A stretch of 64,000 nucleotides of DNA from Parabacteroides sp. PH5-46. GTDB lineage: Bacteria > Bacteroidota > Bacteroidia > Bacteroidales > Tannerellaceae. Positions 17,732-27,642 of this stretch are shown here, in pieces; within the stretch, counting starts at the first letter, position 1; each line of letters begins with the position of its first letter. The notes beneath the pieces are model-generated. The model was not told the origin of the DNA. It saw only the letters and a program-made list of their open reading frames with translations, and did not search any database. Made by a program: the position numbers and the translations under genes. The DNA lies in the NCBI RefSeq assembly GCF_029892785.1, contig NZ_JARXXA010000010.1, positions 62,001 through 126,000 of the forward strand, given 5' to 3'.

Positions 17732-17836
17732 TGAGAAAAAAATTTCATGCCGATAAGAAAAAATTCTCATGCGGGTGAGAAAAAATTCTCAACGGCATGA
17801 GAATTTTTTCTCATCCAGATGAAACTTTTAGTTTCA
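17732..17836. repeat. Dyad array 2: four 16-bp dyads plus a fifth, 22-bp period
   Basis: Dyads start at 17732, 17754, 17776 and 17798: TGAGAAAAAAATTTCA, TAAGAAAAAATTCTCA, TGAGAAAAAATTCTCA and TGAGAATTTTTTCTCA. A fifth 17-bp palindrome, TGAAACT-TTT-AGTTTCA, starts at 17820. The spacing is exactly 22 throughout. Dyad 4 is the exact reverse complement of dyad 3. The 6-bp spacers are more G+C rich than the dyads. The array lies 51 bp past the metY stop and could also act as its terminator, though no long U-tract follows a strong stem. Confidence 0.9.
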
Positions 17837-17887
17837 CTACAAAAAAAGAATAAAACTTTTGCGTGAAAAAGTATGCAAATAGCTTAT

Positions 17888-19162
17888 TTACAGGGCTTGA
17901 TCCAAATCGGCAAGAAGGTCGTCTACATGCTCAATTCCGACAGACAGGCGGATCAGGTCAGGAGCCACTCCTGCTTCTAATAACTGCTCGTCTGTTAGTT
18001 GCCGGTGTGTATGGCTGGCGGGATGCAGTACCGAAGAACGGGCGTCTGCAACATGCGTTACAATCGCTATCAGCTTGAGGTTATCCATAAAACGGATAGA
18101 CTCTTCGCGTCCGCCTTTCAGCCCGAAGGATAATACACCGCAAGAGCCTTGGGGGAGATATTTCTTTGCCAAATCGTAGTACTTATTCCCTTCCAACTCG
18201 GGGTAATTAACCCAGGCTACTTTATCGTTCTTCTGCAACCATTGAGCTACAGTCAGTGCATTTTTGCAATGCTGCGGCATACGCAGATGTAGGGTTTCGA
18301 GCCCCAGATTGAGCAAGAAGGCATTTTGCGGAGACTGTATAGAGCCTAAGTCACGCATCAACTGGGCGGTTGCTTTTGTGATGAACGCTCCCTTGCCAAA
18401 GGCTTTTGTATAGGTTAATCCGTGATACGAGTCGTCTGGCTCGCAGAGTCCGGGATACTTGTCGGCATAGGCGTCCCAGTTGAAGTTTCCGCTATCAACG
18501 ATACAACCACCTACGGCTGTGGCGTGCCCGTCCATGTATTTAGTAGTAGAATGTGTTACGATATCGGCTCCCCATTCAAAGGGGCGGCAATTAATCGGAG
18601 TAGCAAAGGTATTGTCTATAATCAGTGGAACCCCGTTTGCATGGGCTATTCGTGCAAATTTTTCCAGATCGAGAACCGTTACACCCGGATTGGAAATAGT
18701 TTCTCCGAACAATAGTTTGGTGTTCGGGTGGAAAGCCTTGCTGATTTCTTCTTCTGAGGCATCCTGGTCTACAAACGTACATTCGATCCCCAGCTTCTTC
18801 AGGGTAACGGAAAATAGGTTATAGGTTCCTCCGTAAATGCTGGTGGCGCTAACAAAATGATCTCCGGCTCCGCAAATATTGAAAATGGCAAAGAAGTTCG
18901 CTGCCTGTCCGGAAGACGTAAGCATACCGGCTACCCCACCCTCCAGGGCGGCAATCTTAGCTGCTACGGCATCGTTCGTTGGGTTCTGCAAGCGTGTGTA
19001 GAAGTATCCACTCTCTTCCAGGTCGAAAAGTTTCGCCATCTGCTCACTTGTTTCATACTTAAATGTAGTACTCTGGTAAATAGGAAGTACACGCGGCTCT
19101 CCTTTCTTTGGGTTCCATCCCCCCTGAACACAAAGGGTTTCAGGCTTCAATTGCTTGCTCAT
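17888..19162 (-). CDS. metY: O-acetylhomoserine sulfhydrylase (PLP enzyme)
   Basis: This 424-residue Cys/Met-metabolism PLP enzyme of the MetY type makes homocysteine from O-acetylhomoserine and sulfide. Visible marks are MLTSSGQAANF (cofactor phosphate site), VPLIIDNTFATP (Asp to the pyridine nitrogen), the Schiff-base lysine in THSTTKYMDGH, and a C-terminal SSVLHPASHTHRQL substrate region. The length fits MetY (about 425) rather than MetB (about 385). It has its own promoter and is followed by dyad array 2. Confidence 0.93.
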   Translation of the reverse strand: MSKQLKPETLCVQGGWNPKKGEPRVLPIYQSTTFKYETSEQMAKLFDLEESGYFYTRLQNPTNDAVAAKIAALEGGVAGMLTSSGQAANFFAIFNICGAGDHFVSATSIYGGTYNLFSVTLKKLGIECTFVDQDASEEEISKAFHPNTKLLFGETISNPGVTVLDLEKFARIAHANGVPLIIDNTFATPINCRPFEWGADIVTHSTTKYMDGHATAVGGCIVDSGNFNWDAYADKYPGLCEPDDSYHGLTYTKAFGKGAFITKATAQLMRDLGSIQSPQNAFLLNLGLETLHLRMPQHCKNALTVAQWLQKNDKVAWVNYPELEGNKYYDLAKKYLPQGSCGVLSFGLKGGREESIRFMDNLKLIAIVTHVADARSSVLHPASHTHRQLTDEQLLEAGVAPDLIRLSVGIEHVDDLLADLDQAL

Positions 19163-19199
19163 CTCTGATTGTATTTAATATCATTCGTTTACTGAAATG

Positions 19200-19207
19200 C
19201 AAAAGTA
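19200..19207 (-). promoter_or_regulatory. -7 promoter box for metY
   Basis: TACTTTTG reads on the minus strand (plus CAAAAGTA), 37 bp before the metY ATG. It lies in the 84-bp gap after the carbohydrate operon. Confidence 0.6.
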
Positions 19208-19246
19208 AAAAATATAATGAACAGAGAAACATGCGCATGATAACTT

Positions 19247-20032
19247 TTATACTGTTCCCACAGTAATAAACCATTCCAGGATTTTACCTGACTTTTCGGC
19301 AGGAAGCAGGCTGCGAAGCACAAAACAAGCGCTCTGGTCTTCATTCCGGCCGTCGTAGAGTAGTAGGTCTTGCTCGGTACTGCTCACCGTAATATGTCTT
19401 TTGGCATCATCGGGGGCGATGTCAAATTTCTTTCCGACAACGATAGGGCTTGGTTCTAACTCGTCTGTTTTCATAACGATCGTCTTATCGTCCGAATATT
19501 GTGAATAGAGTGTAGACGTAAATTCAATATTCAAACCTGCTACTCCCACCAGATCATCGGGAACGGGCTGGTCTGTCCATACGCTGACATAGATGCCGCC
19601 ATCACCCAATCGTACTTGAATCTGGTAGATGAAATGCGGGGTGTCGTATTTTAGTTGTGCTATGATAAGGTTATTCTCCCGCTCCACTTTCCTTTCAATT
19701 AATGTGGAGTGCAAATCCCATTGCCCGGGTATCGGATTCAGTCGTACATCTCCATTCGTAACCGTACGCAGGCCATGATGCACAATTTCAATACCTACCA
19801 TTTGGGAATCATCAGACATCGCATCATACGAATGGCTGAACACCATTACGTTTAGTCCGGGCGCTTCGAAATAAGAGGAATCATTCAACACAAGCTGTGC
19901 CGAACCTCCTTTTGTCATTTTACCTGAACAAGCGGACAGGAGCAGGCAAAACGCCACTCCCATCACGCTTGATACAATACGTTGTAATGACAGACATTTA
20001 ATGGTCACGGAAGTTCCATTTGGAATTGTCAC
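19247..20032 (-). CDS. Lipoprotein like the N-terminal module of GH9 enzymes, no catalytic domain
   Basis: This 261-residue protein has a signal peptide and lipobox (LLLSACSG). The rest (LNDSSYFEAPGLNVMVF, NGDVRLNPIPGQWDLHST, LLLYDGRNEDQSACFVLRSL) recalls the N-terminal beta-sandwich module that precedes the catalytic (alpha/alpha)6 barrel in Bacteroidetes GH9 proteins. Here the frame stops right after that module (EWFITVGTV), and metY follows, so no catalytic domain is present. It overlaps the upstream GH43 gene by 35 bp. A later ATG at 19963 would leave a poorer signal peptide. It may be a glycan-binding surface protein or a remnant; the family call is from memory. Confidence 0.6.
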   Translation of the reverse strand: MTIPNGTSVTIKCLSLQRIVSSVMGVAFCLLLSACSGKMTKGGSAQLVLNDSSYFEAPGLNVMVFSHSYDAMSDDSQMVGIEIVHHGLRTVTNGDVRLNPIPGQWDLHSTLIERKVERENNLIIAQLKYDTPHFIYQIQVRLGDGGIYVSVWTDQPVPDDLVGVAGLNIEFTSTLYSQYSDDKTIVMKTDELEPSPIVVGKKFDIAPDDAKRHITVSSTEQDLLLYDGRNEDQSACFVLRSLLPAEKSGKILEWFITVGTV

Positions 20033-21455
20033 TGTTCATATCGAATTTACCGAGTGAAGGAGTGCTGTCTCCTGTGGATACCAGAACCAGTTCTTTATCT
20101 GTTCCAGGCACTTCTTTGGGCATAATCCGGTAGGTACCGTCCGTCAACTGATCGATTCTCCACAACTGCTCGGGCGCTCCCGTAAACGCAGGAACTGTCA
20201 CCACTTCCGCATCCGTTGTGGCAGCTAATGCACGATTGGTTCCTTCAATCACAATCTTGTAATAATGTCCGCCCAGATATCCGCCGGCATTAGACACAGC
20301 AGTAATGGTCCACTTCTGATGGGGGCGGAACATGTAGTCACCGATTCTTACATTGATATCTCCCTGCGGCCAGGTTCCGATCACATCATCCAGTGTTTGC
20401 GACTTCAGAGGCACAAGAGGTTTGTCATCTTTCTCCCAGAAGCGATGCATGCTACCCTGCATGCGCACGAAGTCGACAGCCAGTTCGAGGGCATAGCCTC
20501 TGCGTTCAGACTCAATCTCGTACGTTCCTTCCTTAAAAGCTTCTCCAGCTACGGGCCATCCGTTTTTCCACACAAGCGGGCGTATGGCCAATACACTGCG
20601 TCCACCCTGATCGAAATCGGCTTCATAATGATAGGACATCTTCTCCACACCATCTTCTACAATGAAACGTCCGAAGTGTCCGGGACCGGTTTTGCGGTCT
20701 GATGCGGCAATCACCATCTTGCCGCCACCCTCCAGCATATCTCGTCCTACATTGTCAATGTATGGTCCCGTTACTTTACGCGAGCGGCCTACTACAATAT
20801 TATAGGTAGAGTTCGGGCCGTCACAGCAAGTGCCGTGTGTACCCAGAAGATAGTACCATCCGTCGCGATAAGCCAAAGTGGTGGCTTCGCAATCAATGGC
20901 GATATCTATCGCTTCGTTGCCTTCCACGCGTTTGCCTGTCTTGGGATCAAGTTCCACCAGCCGGATAAAGCCGAAATAGGTACCATAAGAACACCACAGC
21001 CGACCATCCGTCGGATCAAGCAGCAGCCCGGCATCAATAGCATCACAGTCTTCATCATCAAGCGAATGCGCCACTTCGATAGGTTCGGTGTAGGCGAAAT
21101 CGGGAGAATTAGGATCCAAGGTTTTGTTCCACATGGTAAGCACTTTGCCGGCATGTCCGCCGCCCAAGCCGCCGCCGGTGGAACTGTAAGCAATCAGGTA
21201 ACGATCACCGATTTTTATGGCATCCGGTGCAGCACCTCCGCCGGGACGTACTCCTCCGCCGTGCCATTCCCAGCCGTCTTCGGAAATCAATCCGCCTCCG
21301 CCCGTTCCGAAAGTATAGTACTTACCCTCGCACTCCATGATGGTGGAGGGGTCGTGGATATAAGGAGTGCCAATTTGTGCAGACGCTTCTTCGGATGTCA
21401 AAACAGACATCAGGGCTACTGTGCCCAATAGTATAGCTTTTGTTTTCATACTCAT
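19998..21455 (-). CDS. GH43 arabinanase-like enzyme with C-terminal beta-trefoil-like region
   Basis: This 485-residue secreted protein has a signal peptide ending near EEASAQ. The GH43 five-bladed propeller shows the three acidic residues in order: base Asp in YIHDPST, modulator Asp in CDAIDAGLLLD, and acid Glu in DCEATTLAYRDGWYYLL. The last is followed by a GTCCDG motif typical of endo-1,5-alpha-arabinanases. The last about 130 residues (MFRPHQKWTITAV to the end) have repeated Q/W-type strands like ricin-type or CBM modules. Its start overlaps the stop of the upstream gene (ATGA), so the two are coupled. It is probably periplasmic or surface-exposed. Confidence 0.85.
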   Translation of the reverse strand: MSMKTKAILLGTVALMSVLTSEEASAQIGTPYIHDPSTIMECEGKYYTFGTGGGGLISEDGWEWHGGGVRPGGGAAPDAIKIGDRYLIAYSSTGGGLGGGHAGKVLTMWNKTLDPNSPDFAYTEPIEVAHSLDDEDCDAIDAGLLLDPTDGRLWCSYGTYFGFIRLVELDPKTGKRVEGNEAIDIAIDCEATTLAYRDGWYYLLGTHGTCCDGPNSTYNIVVGRSRKVTGPYIDNVGRDMLEGGGKMVIAASDRKTGPGHFGRFIVEDGVEKMSYHYEADFDQGGRSVLAIRPLVWKNGWPVAGEAFKEGTYEIESERRGYALELAVDFVRMQGSMHRFWEKDDKPLVPLKSQTLDDVIGTWPQGDINVRIGDYMFRPHQKWTITAVSNAGGYLGGHYYKIVIEGTNRALAATTDAEVVTVPAFTGAPEQLWRIDQLTDGTYRIMPKEVPGTDKELVLVSTGDSTPSLGKFDMNSDNSKWNFRDH

Positions 21456-22221
21456 TGATAACTGATTGTAATGTTCGTAACTGGCATTCCATTCTCATCC
21501 ATAAAGCGGACGCAGAAGTCACTCATACCCGGGCCATTGATAATGGCTCCGCGCAAGATGTTCCGCCCCTTCTTCAGCGTCAGCCGACGCGACAGGCCGT
21601 CATCCACCACCATGCGACGGTCGCCCGAAAGCAGAAGGACTTCCTCGCCATTCAACCACCACATAGAGGCAGAGTTGGAACCAGCCGAGAAGCGGACGTT
21701 CTCCATATCTTCCGGGCAATCAATAACGGTAACAGCCCAGAATAATACGCCGTACACTTGCTTCTTCAGACCAGCCGCCAAACGATACAGCTTCACGTTA
21801 TATAGTTTACTGTCCAGCGCATGCCAAGCCAACTTCTGCTTGCCTACTTTCACTTTGTCTCCATCTTTGGGTAAGATAGAGAACTGATTCTTGAAGTACA
21901 GCGTATCAAATGTCTGGCGCAAATAGCTGTCGGTAAAGACTGTGTTGGAGCGATTGGGCTTATCGATAGGCTCCAGCAGCAGCCAGCGGCGGATAAAACC
22001 GTTTTCATCCGGTGACACAACGCCCGGGGTTGCTTCCGTGAAATAGTCGGCAAGGTACGTGGGTGTTTGAATCTTGTACGCTTGTCTTGGAGGTGGAAAA
22101 TCTCCCGCCGGCGGGTTCTGTGCAAAAGCGGGCAGAGCCAGTAGTGCCGCGAGACACATAGCCAATCCTGTTTTTCGATGGATAATGTTCATTGTCATAA
22201 TATGTTTTTGTGAATTATACA

Positions 22222-22222
<1 letters not shown>
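21452..22222 (-). CDS. Secreted protein of unknown function, coupled to esterase and GH43
   Basis: This 256-residue protein has a signal peptide (GLAMCLAALLALPAFA-QNPP). The mature part starts with a Pro-rich stretch and then a beta-rich region with FRRWLLLEP-like and SMWWLNGEEVLLLSGDRR segments; the latter resembles the galactose-binding-like (CBM) folds attached to esterases and hydrolases. I do not recognise a family with certainty and see no catalytic triad. Its start overlaps the esterase stop (TAATG) and its stop overlaps the GH43 start (ATGA), so stoichiometric synthesis is likely. Confidence 0.75.
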
Positions 22223-23382
<1,160 letters not shown>

Positions 23383-23420
23383 TCAAATAATAAGAGTTAA
23401 TAGTTATCATTTATTATCGA

Positions 23421-23428
23421 CAAATGTA
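23421..23428 (-). promoter_or_regulatory. -7 promoter box of the esterase operon
   Basis: TACATTTG reads on the minus strand (plus CAAATGTA), 41 bp before the esterase ATG. There is no good -33 element, as expected for an activator-dependent promoter. The rest of the 272-bp divergent region is very A+T rich. Confidence 0.55.
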
Positions 23429-23612
23429 ACGGCGAAAAACGATGACGTGATTTAAAAATAAATATTTGTTTTCCATTATTAGATACAAGGGCACATATAT
23501 AGAGAAATGCTTCACTATATTCCAATATTAACAAAATGAGGAGTATAATAACAATCATTGAAAAATAGTATCTACAATTTGAAATAATACCCATTATTTT
23601 TATCTATTATTG

Positions 23613-23632
23613 TAGATTAATCTAGATTAATT
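23613..23632. repeat. Direct repeat in front of the HTCS gene
   Basis: TAGATTAATC is followed at once by TAGATTAATT. Each copy contains the palindrome GATTAATC, and together they give TAGATTAATCTA. The pair ends 19 bp before the HTCS ATG and is a candidate binding site for an AraC-type domain, possibly autoregulatory. Confidence 0.5.
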
Positions 23633-23651
23633 CATGTTCCATTGAAGAAAT

Positions 23652-26600
23652 ATGAAGCAATATTTTTTATTTATCGTCTTTTTGCTTCTGTCGTTTGAGG
23701 ATATTCGTGCGGATGACCTGAACTTCTATGATATTAATGATATTTATGGAGTGTCTATTCGTGAAACCACTTCAATATGTAAAGATACTGACGGATTCAT
23801 CTGGATCGCCGCCCGGACGGGGATTATCAGGTTAACAAACAGTGATTGCCGGGTTTACAGTTTGCCTTATAAATCGGCAGCTGTGGTTTCTGTCGAAGTC
23901 ACATGGCAGCAAGAACAGTTGTTTGCCTTTACCAATCAGGGCGAAATATTCCGATACAATCCGCGCAGCGACAAATTTGAACGGTATATAGACTTTCCCA
24001 CTCAGGTAAATATTGCCAACTTATGGCTTTCCGATTTGGAGGTAGACCAAGACGGTGGTTTGTGGCTAGCCTCCTCCATAGGCCTGTATTACTTCAAAGA
24101 CAATCAATGCTCAAAAATCGGACAAATAGCGGCCTCTGTCGGTGATATGACCCGCTATGACGATAATCATTTGATTGCCGCCAGCATTGAAGGAATTTAC
24201 CTCATTGATACGGAACGAAAGCAAGTGGAGCTGTGGAGCGAGGACATAGGCGTCGCACCGGCATCGCTATTGCTCGACCCGGCTATGAACCGTCTGTGGA
24301 TCGGTACGTTATCCAGCGGGCTTTATTACTTCGACTACGCCGCAAAAAAACTACATGTAGCACCTGTGGAGAACTTTCCGCAACAATGTGTCAAGACGAT
24401 CAAGTTGGTATCAGACTCTACTATCTGGTGCGGTATCGACGGACGTGGTGTATGGGTTCTGTCGCGCGATGGCAGCCGGACGAGTCATATCTACCAGGAA
24501 GAACCAGACAATCCGTTGTCTATCGGGGGAAACGGGGTATATGATATATACTATGAAAGCCCCGGTCGTGTCTGGGTCTGCTCCATTACCGGCGGTGCAT
24601 CAGTAGCCGAGCTTGGCTTACCGATGATTACACAGATTCAGCATCGCATCAATAACCCGAACTCTTTAGTCAGTAATTATATCCACGATCTGATTGAAGA
24701 CAGTCGCGGACAACTGTGGGCAGGGACTAACAGGGGTCTGAGTTGTTGGAACCCGCATACCGACAAATGGACCCACTACTTTGAAAAAAAAGCCTCAGAA
24801 GCCTTCATCGTCCTGGCTCTTTGCGAGGATGACGACGGGAATATCTGGGTGGGTACGTATGCACACGGGGTATACGTCATTGACGGCAAGCGTCCGGCAA
24901 TCCTCGCCCATCACACACGGCCAACGGGCATCCTCGCCAAAACAGGCTTCGTCTTTGATATCCTGAAGGACGCAAACGGGAATATGTGGATTGCAGGAAT
25001 GAATGGGGAAATACTGATGTACGAACGCCGTACACGGGAGTTCAAAACCTATCCGGCAGAACCGGTGTATGCTATGGATGAATGGGGCGATCGCACATTG
25101 ATTCTGGCTTGCAACTACGGACTGCTCACGCTCGACAAAGAGACGAAAGAACGAACGGTTTTGCTGACCGACAATATGATTCAGGATATAGCTGTTGTGC
25201 AGGACAAGATATGGGCAGGCAGTAATGGAGGAGGTCTCCTCAGCTACAACATCCGCACACACGAAACGGAAAAATACGATACGCGTCATGGTATCATATC
25301 CAATTACGTGAACAGTATTCTCTACGCCGACGGTTACCTCTGGCTGGGAACAGACAATGGCCTTTGCCGCTTCAATACAATTGACAAGACGATTACTGCT
25401 TATCCTTTCCCCATGATTATTTCCGGCGCGTCCTACACCTCGGACGCCTGCTTCTGGTTGCACAACGGCATGTCTGCATGGGGAACATCCAATGGTATCA
25501 TTATGTTAGACCCTAAATCCCTGAGCCAGCAAAAGGCTACAGGCCGCATATATATCCAGGACCTACTCCTGTCCGGTCGGTCTATCCGTGAGTATCCGGA
25601 CTTACTGCCCGACATTCCGTTGGATAGTATAAGCGATATTACGCTCAACCACTCACAAAACAACGTAACACTCAACATACTGCCATTGGGCAACTATTCT
25701 AGCACTGCTCGCTTTTCGTGGAAGATGCAAGGTTTTGATGATGATTGGAGCGATCCGACCGACCGGAGTGTCATTAACTATACCAATTTGAACCCAGGCG
25801 TTTATTTATTATCCATCCGCTTGTATAATCATGATCTCATTTCCGAACGCATATTGACTATTCGCATCACTCCTCCTTTTTGGGCTACTTGGTGGTTTAG
25901 ACTGGGGTGTATTCTTTTCGCCGGCTGGTTGCTTTACTTCCTGCTCCGGTTCTATATCAATCGCCTCAACCAACAGCATGCCGAAGATAAACTGCGTTTC
26001 TTTACTACCACCGCACATGATTTGCGCACCGCACTCACGCTTATTAAGGCGCCTATTGAAGAGCTGAATCAGTCCGGCAGCATATCGGAACACGACCGGC
26101 AGCACCTCCATCTGGCGGTAAAGCAAATACAACAACTGACATCAGTAGCAACACAACTGATGAATTTCCAGAAAACGGATATGGGTAAGGAACAGTTTCG
26201 CCCGGTCATGTCTGATGTTGTCACACTTGTGGGTAATCGCGTCAGCATGTTCGAATCAATAGCGGCAAGCAAACATATTAATATTGCTTATGACTATGAT
26301 GCAGATAGCTATCTCACGGCAATAGACATCGGTATGATGGAGCGGGTGATAGACAATTTGCTCTCTAATGCCGTCAAATATTCCCATGAGCAATCTGTTG
26401 TGGAAGTACATTTTAAGAGTAACGAAAACGAGTGGCGACTGAGTGTCATTGATTACGGCATTGGCATCAGCCATAAAGCGCAAGGCAAGCTGTTCCATGA
26501 GTTTTATCGTGGCGAGAATGCTATTAACGCAAAAATCGTAGGTTCCGGAATCGGATTAGCCATGAGCAAAATACTGATAAACCTGCATGGCGGCAAGATT

Positions 26601-27494
26601 AGTGTGAAAAGCGAAGAGAATATGGGGTCTACCTTTGAAATTATCGTACCTCGTCGTAAAAAACAAGTCCACAAAGATGCCGACAAACAAGCAAGTATAT
26701 TGCAGGATGATCCGGCCGGTGATAATGGAACCGGGGAGATGCGTATTCTGATTGTTGAGGATAACAACGAGTTACGCAACTTTATGACGCGCTCATTAGG
26801 CAAACATTTCCGCGTAGCGACGGCTACCGATGGGGTTGAAGCCTGGGAATACATCCGGCAAGAAATCCCCGACCTGATCGTGTCGGATATCCTAATGCCA
26901 CGCATGGACGGCTTAGAACTCTGCCGGCTGGTAAAGTCAACCTTCGACACATCACACATTCCCATCATCCTGCTTACCGCCCTTTCCGAAAAGACCGACG
27001 AACTGCACGGGCTAGGGCTGGGAGCTGATGACTATATGACCAAACCGTTCGACATGGAGACGCTGACACAGCGTATCATTTCCATCATACGTAACCGCCG
27101 TATCACTGGTAAAAGATTCATTTCTGCTGGTTCTTTCACTGAAGCGAAAGGCAAGGACGGGGAAGCTGTCAACGTGCTGAACGATGCTTTCGTGAAGCAG
27201 TCGCTGGAAGTGGTCATGCGTCATCTGGACGACACGAGCTTTGGTAAGGAGGAGTTTGCACGGGAAATGGGCATCAGTACATCACTACTCTTCAAAAAGA
27301 TGAAAGCGCTGACAGGCATGTCTGTCGTTGATTTCATACGTAGCGTACGCATGGAGCATGCCATGAAACTTATCAATGAAAAAAGGTACAGCGTTAGTGA
27401 GATAGCCGACAGGTGCGGATTCTCCTCTATCGGCTACTTTAGCACCGTTTTCAAGAAGCATTTCGGCAAGTCGCCTACCGACTTCACCTCTTAA
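23652..27494 (+). CDS. Hybrid two-component system regulator (HTCS)
   Basis: This 1280-residue one-protein signalling system has, in order, a signal peptide (1-20), a periplasmic double beta-propeller of Reg_prop repeats (about 25-665, recurring WIGT/LWLGT motifs), a Y_Y_Y domain (about 675-745), one transmembrane helix (about 752-775), HisKA with phospho-acceptor His789 in the segment AHDLRTALT, HATPase (about 890-1010, DNLLSNAVKYS and GIGLAMSK), a receiver with Asp1079 (VSDILMP), and a C-terminal AraC helix-turn-helix (about 1190-1280). HTCS proteins bind glycan breakdown products and switch on the adjacent polysaccharide utilisation genes. It sits between the esterase operon and the GH43-GH127 operon and likely controls both. 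Confidence 0.96.
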   Translation: MKQYFLFIVFLLLSFEDIRADDLNFYDINDIYGVSIRETTSICKDTDGFIWIAARTGIIRLTNSDCRVYSLPYKSAAVVSVEVTWQQEQLFAFTNQGEIFRYNPRSDKFERYIDFPTQVNIANLWLSDLEVDQDGGLWLASSIGLYYFKDNQCSKIGQIAASVGDMTRYDDNHLIAASIEGIYLIDTERKQVELWSEDIGVAPASLLLDPAMNRLWIGTLSSGLYYFDYAAKKLHVAPVENFPQQCVKTIKLVSDSTIWCGIDGRGVWVLSRDGSRTSHIYQEEPDNPLSIGGNGVYDIYYESPGRVWVCSITGGASVAELGLPMITQIQHRINNPNSLVSNYIHDLIEDSRGQLWAGTNRGLSCWNPHTDKWTHYFEKKASEAFIVLALCEDDDGNIWVGTYAHGVYVIDGKRPAILAHHTRPTGILAKTGFVFDILKDANGNMWIAGMNGEILMYERRTREFKTYPAEPVYAMDEWGDRTLILACNYGLLTLDKETKERTVLLTDNMIQDIAVVQDKIWAGSNGGGLLSYNIRTHETEKYDTRHGIISNYVNSILYADGYLWLGTDNGLCRFNTIDKTITAYPFPMIISGASYTSDACFWLHNGMSAWGTSNGIIMLDPKSLSQQKATGRIYIQDLLLSGRSIREYPDLLPDIPLDSISDITLNHSQNNVTLNILPLGNYSSTARFSWKMQGFDDDWSDPTDRSVINYTNLNPGVYLLSIRLYNHDLISERILTIRITPPFWATWWFRLGCILFAGWLLYFLLRFYINRLNQQHAEDKLRFFTTTAHDLRTALTLIKAPIEELNQSGSISEHDRQHLHLAVKQIQQLTSVATQLMNFQKTDMGKEQFRPVMSDVVTLVGNRVSMFESIAASKHINIAYDYDADSYLTAIDIGMMERVIDNLLSNAVKYSHEQSVVEVHFKSNENEWRLSVIDYGIGISHKAQGKLFHEFYRGENAINAKIVGSGIGLAMSKILINLHGGKISVKSEENMGSTFEIIVPRRKKQVHKDADKQASILQDDPAGDNGTGEMRILIVEDNNELRNFMTRSLGKHFRVATATDGVEAWEYIRQEIPDLIVSDILMPRMDGLELCRLVKSTFDTSHIPIILLTALSEKTDELHGLGLGADDYMTKPFDMETLTQRIISIIRNRRITGKRFISAGSFTEAKGKDGEAVNVLNDAFVKQSLEVVMRHLDDTSFGKEEFAREMGISTSLLFKKMKALTGMSVVDFIRSVRMEHAMKLINEKRYSVSEIADRCGFSSIGYFSTVFKKHFGKSPTDFTS

Positions 27495-27572
27495 CTTGAG
27501 TCATATATGTTGGAAAAGCCCGTTGTATCTAAAAATATAAATCAATTATCTATTCACAAAAGAGAATGGCGG

Positions 27573-27590
27573 TACGATGTCGTATCTTTG
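27573..27590 (+). promoter_or_regulatory. Promoter and palindrome before the GH43-GH127 operon
   Basis: A -7 box TATCTTTG (27583-27590) is overlapped by the dyad TACGA-TG-TCGTA (27573-27584). No -33 TTTG is seen 19 bp upstream. The dyad is a candidate activator or repressor site. Confidence 0.55.
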
Positions 27591-27642
27591 CCGTTGTAGG
27601 TAAAAGCCTTTATCCATAAACATAATAATAAAAGAAACAAAC

